This document shows positions 57,901 to 64,000 of a DNA stretch of 64,000 nucleotides, piece after piece (position 1 is the first letter of the stretch; every line of letters begins with the position of its first letter). Position numbers and translations under genes: made by a program. Origin of the DNA: Litoditis marina (Eukaryota > Nematoda > Chromadorea > Rhabditida > Rhabditidae); the NCBI GenBank assembly GCA_964036275.1, contig OZ038435.1, forward strand, positions 33,359,728-33,423,727, written 5' to 3'. The notes beneath the pieces were generated by a model. That model searched no databases. It saw only the letters and a program-made list of their open reading frames with translations, and was not told the origin of the DNA.

Positions 57901-60735
57901 AACTTCTTGCTTCATGTGCTTTTTGAACAAGGTAGAGCCAAGGTTCAGAGCGCAAAGAACAATGTTAGAACTAACGTGAAGATGAGGTGTGCGAAAGAAT
58001 GATGAAATTATGTAACATTTCCAGCGATGATCGTCCAGTCCAGTGAGAATATCTGGTCCCGCCTCATGTTCACCGCCCTGCCCGGAATGCAAAAGGACAG
58101 CGACGCCCATGTGGCCGTCTGTGCCCTATTCTATCTGGCTATGTTGACCTCCATGTTAGCTTATCAGGTAAAACATAGAAGAATGAATTAAATTTGCATA
58201 ATTGAGAACGCATGCCGCATGGATTTGGTTAATACCTGTACTTGCGTAGGTAACAAATACAACCGTAGAATTTTTTCGATTGTTGTATTTCTCCCTTTCT
58301 TTCTCTTTTCTACCTCTCCTCCCCCTGGCGTTCTCTTAGCTTCTCCACTCGGTCTATCGTTCCCTCTTTCTCTCTCGCTTTCTCTCTGTCTAACTTTTCC
58401 TCTCTTCCGCTATCATCTACTTCTCTTTCTTTCTCTCTCGCTTTCTTTCTGTGTACCTCCCTCGGTCTCTCATTCTCTCTCGTATACTCATTCTATTTCC
58501 AGGTGGTGACGCTGGAGATTTGTATCGGCGCGTGCGTGAAGTCGTTCCCCCGTATTCTGTACCTCCCAGATTCCCTTATCAGATTCTGTCTCATCACCTT
58601 CCACATCTCCTCATTCACTGTCCTACTCGGCACCGCCTACTATGTGAGTCTCTGACAGTTTCCAGTGAGAGAGTACGCCGGGCCGAGTGACGCAGACGGT
58701 ATCATACTCTCTGGGGTAACCCTAAATTTTTCCCAAAATACATGGTAAAAGAGGGTTACAAAGGGGTTAACCCGGTTAATGGTTAACTGAGAGGGTTAAC
58801 GAAATACCGGGTTCCTTGTGGAATTGGCCGTTCAAAATACAATAGAAGTAATAACAATGATAATAAGAATATGAAGTTAACTCTGCCTATGTTATTCTCT
58901 ATACCCTTCTTCTCCGCTCCGCAACGGCTAAGGGTGTAGCTGGTGTAGCATCCATCTTGCTAACAGGGGTACCTACGCACCGAGTCCGCAAGTAGCATAA
59001 AAACTATCCGAAAAAAAAACTATATTACTTGCTTATTTATAAAACAAAAGGGTTCGATGATACAGTTTTCAGTTCGATTGGACGGCAATCGATAACTACA
59101 TGAAGTACACGTTGTATCTGGATGCCTACTGTTGTCTGGTCGCGTACGAAGTCCTTGTGATCTCATACGGATATGGCGGCAGAAGACTGCTAGTCAATCT
59201 CACGGTTGGTACTAGTTTTTCGGTTAACCTTTTTCTGATAAATTTTTCGAATTACTTTATGGGTCTTTCCAAAGAAGTTCTATACGGTGTGTGCCGCTAT
59301 AATTGTAGTTTGATCTCTTGCTTTTCGGATTTCCGTGAATGAGGGGGAGCATAGACGAGATATAACTACAAACAAGATTTGGCCATTCTTATTAGGTCAT
59401 TAGTTAGTTACCTAAGAAAACGGCTGCTCAGCAACATTTGCTCTAATCCACTAAAATTGACCAACGCAAAAGAGCATGCACGTCGATCAGAACGCAGTGC
59501 AGACAGTTTCAAACAATCTGCGTCTCTATGACCTGCACACTATTTCGTCCATAATTGTTGCTGGAAACTGTCTAGACCGTCGCCGAAATAGATGAGCTTG
59601 TAGTTTGATCTTGATTCTGGCCAATTCACTGGAGAACCGGGTCCTGGGGCTAACCGAAGAGAACCGGGTCCCGAACCGAACCGCGAACTGGAGAACCGAA
59701 CCGATCCGACCGAACCGGATCGTATACAAAGTAAAATGAGTGGGAGTCCACTAATTTTATCTTGTATACGCTTTGTTTGTTCAAATCATGATTAATTTCG
59801 GTCCGGTTTAAACGTTTTACTGGAGAGCCAGTCGGTTTAGAATGTCGATTCGGTTGGTTCACTCGGTTCGGGAAGGACCCGGTTCTCGAGTGAATTCGCC
59901 CTTGATTCTGGATACACAACAGAAGTTTCAAATGGCGGAAGGAACACGGTGACATCGAAGTACAGATCTCTTTCTAACCTTTCTACGCTGAAACAAAGTT
60001 TTGAATTTCCAGACAATGTGCGGCAAACACTTGCCCAGATGGGGTATGAAATACGCCAATAAGCTCATTCTAGTGTTCTGGATATTCGTGCTGCCCATTG
60101 CTGTTGTGGTACGTTGACATTCATTAGGAATCGGACACTAGCACAACTGTTGTAACTTAAAATTCGTTCAAAACAGTGTCTAACCAATTAATTTTACCCA
60201 CCAAGTATTTACCAATATGATTCCGAGCCAAGTAGAAAGCAACTTCATTCCTGGTTAAATGATAACACAGTTCTAGAAAACTCGTGAAGAGTAACAAACC
60301 AGTTCTATTTTCAGAGTTCCGCCCTCGGTATGGGCCTCACCAAACGATTCAGGCATATCAGCGCCAAATCTATAGTCTTTGGAATAGTTTCAATGCTACC
60401 TATATACTTCCTCATTAGAAAGGTGGGCAGTTTATACACCATTAACTACTAATATAGTTGATTAAAGTTAGCATTTCACTATAGTGCTTATCATTGACAC
60501 TGTGGCAGCGGCGATGAATGGTTCTCATAGAAATCATGTTTTCTGGAAAGTGCTTTGCTAGAAAAATCGATTTGCAAACTATAATACCTCCTGCCATTTC
60601 CAGGTTTCGTACACAGTGATGCGTGGCCGACCAGTACATACCCTATTCCAAACACATCGCAAATGGCGTGCCATCAACATTCACAACAGACGACAGGCTG
60701 AGCACGATGAGAGGGCAGCTCGAATTCTCTTTTGA
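51927..60735 (+). CDS. Divergent SLC6 / SNF-type neurotransmitter-symporter family protein
   Basis: Eighteen exons: 51927-51935, 52259-52358, 52488-52615, 52831-52978, 53406-53540, 54244-54393, 54688-54742, 55226-55348, 55716-55821, 56195-56350, 56623-56702, 57248-57360, 58025-58167, 58503-58643, 59073-59204, 60013-60108, 60315-60422, 60604-60735; 684 residues, all phases close. Exon 1 codes only three residues, 14 nt after an AACTCAG acceptor-like site. The fold is recognised from KNGGG after TM1, PFALLELSIGQYTS in TM2, a Cys-bearing second outer loop, WMEAIQAAARTVG...GTLLTLGSLADFHNN around TM6-7 and QVVTLEICIGACVKSFP in TM8. The usual TM1 GNVWRFP is replaced by RDLSNFS, and the TM8 LDS by LAY, so normal sodium coupling is doubtful. 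Substrate unknown. Confidence 0.9.
53108..53283 (+). repeat. Family 4 repeat, second copy
   Basis: GTGCTCGGAGCATGC at the left, then TGTGTTACAGTAATTTACTG, and GGGCATGTTCGGAG at the right; about 80 percent alike by eye to 14641-14820. It lies in a transporter intron. Confidence 0.75.
53574..53675 (-). repeat. tRNA-derived SINE-like copy, inverse
   Basis: On the minus strand: a mutated A box CAACGTAGTGG followed by TTAGCGC, a B box GGTTCGATTCC (53619-53629), GGCGAGAGAC, and a tail with CCCCTATATACAAGCTTG. B-box flank and tail match the copy at 8718. It lies in a transporter intron. Confidence 0.65.
53789..53898 (+). repeat. Family 5 repeat
   Basis: TTGTAGTTTGATCTCGG, GGGATCAAACTGAAAAAAC, then ATACCGCATAAG. 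Transporter intron. Confidence 0.6.
55557..55628. repeat. Short palindrome
   Basis: GGTCCTTTAAACTGCAATAC is followed 12 bp later by its near complement GCAGTTTAAAGGACC, giving a hairpin of about 19 bp. It lies in a transporter intron and is flanked by AAAGAAGGACGA and TCGTCCTACTTT, an outer inverted pair. Confidence 0.75.
55845..55942 (+). repeat. Family 1 MITE-like repeat
   Basis: Starts CAGTCACGTGAAACATGCTT and ends GCTACGTGACTA, a nearly full-length copy, 23 bp after the transporter exon ending at 55821. Confidence 0.75.
56029..56134 (+). repeat. Family 5 repeat
   Basis: TGTACTTTGATCC, CCCAAACTACAAACACATCGG, then ACACCGTATAAGCC. Transporter intron, 60 bp before the exon at 56195. Confidence 0.6.
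57051..57129. repeat. Family 7 short hairpin repeat
   Basis: ACGAGAGAGTATTCAGGTCA at the left, GATACGCAGAGTG inside and TGACCTGCATACTATC at the right, so the ends are inverted. Transporter intron. Confidence 0.5.
58280..58500 (+). repeat. Long polypyrimidine stretch before an exon
   Basis: Over 200 bp of CT-rich sequence with CTTTCTCTCTCG twice, leading directly into the acceptor of the exon at 58503. Confidence 0.6.
59303..59374 (+). repeat. Family 5 repeat, short form
   Basis: TTGTAGTTTGATCTC and, 50 bp on, AACTACAAACAAG; the shortest copy. Transporter intron. Confidence 0.5.
59470..59547. repeat. Family 7 short hairpin repeat
   Basis: AGAGCATGCACGTCGATCAG, AATCTGCGTCTCT and CCTGCACACTATTTC; same plan as 13537. 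Confidence 0.5.
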
Positions 60736-61204
60736 GCTGTCTATGTTAGGTATGGTTGTTTCCTTGGCACTCAAATTAACTAATCAGCATTCTTTTGAAT
60801 TTAAACTTTACAATCTGATTAAGGAGATGCTCAGTTAACATTTGAACTTCTTTTAAATCAAAACAAAATTATGTGTAACCGACCCTTTCCAAGTTGTGTA
60901 AAAGGAAAATCGCTACATTGATCTCATGAATGTATGCTCGTTTATTTAATTTTTCACTGATTAGATTCTTGCTCTCTCATTTTGCATAAGATCACCATTT
61001 CTTAGTTTTACATCTAGTAATTTTCACCATTTTCAGAGCCCATCCTCCTCACATACATAGCTGAATTACTTCCGACATTCTATTGATTTGAATAAATAAT
61101 TTCGCAAACACTTCTCCTGAATATTTACACTGTAACAACGAAAAACAATGGAAAACAACATATGAACTAGTTATGCTAAACTAAACTGATAAATGAGGAA
61201 AGGT
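60736..61204. other. Shared 3' region of two convergent genes
   Basis: Holds the 3' UTRs of the transporter (plus) and L11 (minus). AATAAA at 61091-61096 fits the transporter; TTTATT at 60941-60946 could serve L11, in which case the UTRs overlap. Confidence 0.5.
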
Positions 61205-63620
61205 TTAAGAGGTACGCAACATTTTGGCCGCTTTCTTGTCTGCCAAATCTTGCAGTTGTTTGGCCACAGCTTCTCGTCGGCTTTCCAGAAACACCTACAA
61301 AACGTAAGAAATTTCTAGATCCATAGACGCTGAACGTTAGACCCCACGTAATTTCAACGCAAATGACTACATGCGCTAAAGAAGAGTGATTTTGAACAAC
61401 GGAGGTGAAGCGCAACGCAAACTCCGTGAAATCGTTAAATATAATTCTGGAACAAGTGAATCGATATTTTTCGCGGTTTGAAAACATATCGATATTTCAG
61501 TAACATCGTCTGAAGAAGGAAAATTTGCCCAGTTTGAAGCAAAATCATGAATTTCGACGTATTGTTATCGAAAACGAGGTTCAATTTGTTAAATAGCAGA
61601 ATGCTTCGAAGGCGCGGGAAACGGTTGGCATTTGTCATACCATAACAGACCAACCACAATTCCCGATGAAATTATCAATATCTACGAACCTTTAACTCCT
61701 CGGGGTCCAGATCTTCTTTTTGAACTTCAATTCCAATCGTTCGACACGTCTTCAAGAAGGAGCGACATATATCCTAAAACAAAACAAGATGTATTACCCT
61801 AATTAAGAAACATAGATTATATTTGGATTTGGATCTGCGTTTGGTTGAACCTTGCGGATTCGCATACGTGTGAGCCAGGAAGGGTACACCCTATGACCCT
61901 ACACAACAACCCAACGGAAATAGTGGCGACAGAAAAACTAACCGGTAAGTAAGCATCGAAAAGCGGATATTTTTCAGCCATGAAACTGCAAGGAAATTCA
62001 ATTTTCCGCACTACACGCTAGTGGTGCCTTGAATATCCAAATGCTGATAACAGCATAAAACTGCATAATCCATCATCACTCAACTTCTTCACTAGAGAAC
62101 TTACTTGTAAGGGAACCCCTTTGAGAGCTTTGTCTTTAGACTTCACCAGTGCTATTTCATAGATGTGCTTCACCGAAAGCTTGCCCACAACTTCATCTGG
62201 AACATTTGGTATATAAGCTTTAGGAAGGACGCAGAAGGATAAGCGGAGAGGGCTTTCCATTTCTTTAGATGGAAATAGAACTATACTTTTCTCAAGAACA
62301 GCCCTTGGACATAATGTACTACTTCTTCTTCTACCACTACAAATTCATCACTTGTGAACCTGTGGTTATAACACATGAAAAAATCGTAATCTCTTCCATG
62401 ATGCGTTTGATTGTAAATCGGAGGCGAAGTGAATCCAATTGAAGTAGGCATTCATTGTTTTACTCTCAATATCGCAACTTTATTAACAATAGAATGTTTA
62501 TTCAGTGTTTCGATCAAATTCAAGATAGGAGAGCCACTACAACTATTATCTCGCTCGAAATTTGAAATATATATAAGCCTACCTGCACTCTGTTTCCCTC
62601 TACTTATTCCGGCAGCTTGTTTCAGTAGCCAAGAGGTGGCCGGCGTGCAGATCTCTAGGTCATACGTTCGGTCCGGTTTTACGGAAATTCGGGTCGGAAG
62701 GACAACACCTAGAACAAACCATTTGTGAACAATTATACATGAAATCACCAATGTACACTTATACTTTGATTACAGTGAAACGTTTGTCGATTTCCCAAAT
62801 TTCTTTCCGCTTTTGAATGTTTTTTGTATCCTACTTCTTTTTTGTTTTGTTTTTTGTATCCTACTGTTATTTCTCCTCTTGTATATCACATGATTGCATG
62901 TAAATAAATCAATCAAAACCAATTTTCGAGAGACCTACCCATCTCCCTTCCCAAAATTTCCTGAACAGCCCCTTTTTCAACATTTCAACATGCTGAAAAG
63001 GTTCTCCATAATTGAGCAAGGAAACTTACGACAACACAACCCACCTGGTTTTATATGACCAGTCTCCTTATTGAACTCCTTGCAGAAATTTGATACATTC
63101 ACACCTCTTTGACCTAGTTGGGGACCGAGAGGGGGAGCTGCTGAAGCCATCTGAGCTCTAAACAACAAATGTACACTATTCTTGATTTGAAACCGAAACG
63201 AGAAGATTATTCAGAAAGAAAAGCACTGAAATGAGGGTTCTCTTATTGGATGATAGAGTTCCATAACATTCCCTGTTTACACTTAATTTTTGTATGGAAT
63301 GATTGAAAACAGCTTTGATGATTGATGTATAAAGTTCAACAATTTTTCTACCTCAATTACATTCATCAGAAACTCCACAATAAACAAATGTAAACCGTAG
63401 TTGATTCGATGATGCAACCGGAAAGTGAGGACGCTGTTTTTCACCATTCCACTTGTTCTTATTCAAACTGTCTCTCACTCTCTCTCTCTCACATTTGTGA
63501 AGTATGATGAGTATGACAAAATGAGCTAAAAACTAACTTGATGTTTGTTTTCAGAAGTGCACCATGAATGACTTTCACAACCTCCTTCTTACGTACACGT
63601 GCTGCTGCTTTGCTAGCCAT
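61205..63620 (-). CDS. Mitochondrial large-subunit ribosomal protein L11
   Basis: Six exons: 63538-63620, 63045-63157, 62583-62708, 62107-62198, 61690-61773, 61205-61294; 195 residues, as in other animals. The product binds the GTPase-associated region of the large mitoribosomal rRNA. Visible: the N-terminal domain with APPLGPQLGQRGVNVSNFCK and KEFNKETGHIKPG, then LPTRISVKPDRTYDLEICTP and ATSWLLKQAAG, then the rRNA-binding C-terminal domain (KLSVKHIYEIALVKSKD, VPLQDICRSFLKTCRTIGIE). The lysine-rich tail KQLQDLADKKAAKML is typical of the mitochondrial form. The start follows TTTTCCAG by 4 nt; the N-terminus MASKAAARVRKKE is basic and may itself target the mitochondrion. Confidence 0.95.
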
Positions 63621-64000
63621 GAGGCTGGAAAACAAACAAATTTATCAAGCAACAAAAAATATTCAAACGAAAATATCAAAAACAAGGATCCAGCAGTGAA
63701 AAAAACGTTTTCTCGCTATTATACCGTTTCAATTCCCCTAATAGACTAAATAAAAGCCAAATTATTGCTGGATTCAATATGAAAAGGGTGAAAAGTAAGC
63801 TGATTTTGATTTGAGATGGAGCTGCGAGTCTGCGCAACAAAAGAGGCGGAGCCGTTTGTGCACTTCCGGCAGGCATGTCTGTAAACTACAAGCACGAATA
63901 GTCTGTCGCATTCGGATGTGGACTGCTACCTAGTAAGGAGTTCCACTTCCAAAAACATCACAAACTTGCTTTAAGAGATTTTCCTGATAGAAACTTGTCA
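63621..64000. other. Upstream of L11, no gene seen
   Basis: AT-rich, with the TTTTCCAG acceptor-like site (minus strand) at the L11 start. An open frame starting at 63876 on the minus strand has no splice support and is not annotated. Confidence 0.4.

Noticed and set aside
63676..63876. Minus-strand frame upstream of L11 as a mitochondrial presequence exon
   Set aside because: It has no donor in a usable phase, and the L11 start at 63620 already aligns with the family N-terminus.
1..64000. CRISPR array, bacterial-type operons or prophage
   Set aside because: No spaced identical direct repeats. All confident genes have spliceosomal introns and nematode-type products.

Overview
The window is nematode nuclear DNA. 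It contains a complete cuticle-collagen gene of the worm-specific type, genes split by many introns ending mostly in TTTCAG, and a splice-acceptor-like site 3-17 nt before nearly every start codon, as expected for spliced-leader trans-splicing. The genus cannot be read from the sequence. The window is also crowded with small inverted-repeat transposons, tRNA-derived SINE-like copies and a young Ty3-type retrotransposon.

Layout. (1) 130-11241, minus strand: a 16-exon secreted S9 prolyl-oligopeptidase-family peptidase (dpf-6-like), whose last exon lies off the left edge. Its introns hold tandem repeats and a 151-bp perfect fold-back. (2) 11.2-17.25 kb: repeat-rich intergenic DNA with three small palindromic elements and a 1.85-kb non-autonomous TIR element. 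(3) 17252-30172, plus strand: a gene of about 31 exons for an unrecognised acidic protein of about 1,100 residues, with a PP1-docking-like motif, duplicated exons and a basic nuclear-localisation-like stretch. (4) 30.2-34.1 kb: a second subterminal-repeat element with a tRNA-like copy inside, a tandem array carrying ten perfect TGACGTCA palindromes, and a 194-bp-armed fold-back. (5) 34099-35043, minus strand: last three exons of an unrecognised gene. (6) 35882-41311: Ty3/gypsy LTR retrotransposon on the minus strand, LTRs apparently identical, with one in-frame UGA between protease and reverse transcriptase. (7) 43014-47499, plus: hydroxypyruvate isomerase. (8) 47864-49897, minus: cuticle collagen. 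(9) 51927-60735, plus: an 18-exon divergent SLC6/SNF-type transporter with sodium-site residues replaced. (10) 61205-63620, minus: mitochondrial ribosomal protein L11, tail-to-tail with the transporter.

The genes do not form an evident pathway or operon. Strands alternate and intergenic gaps are mostly large; they look like independent housekeeping and cuticle genes in a repeat-loaded chromosome arm. Exon models were built by hand from reading frame, GT/AG sites and intron phase. The S9 peptidase, isomerase, collagen, transporter and L11 models close in phase throughout. The most unusual items are the two near-perfect fold-backs, the ten-fold TGACGTCA array, the single UGA in an otherwise intact Gag-Pol frame, the transporter with lost ion-site residues, and the novel exon-duplicated acidic protein.
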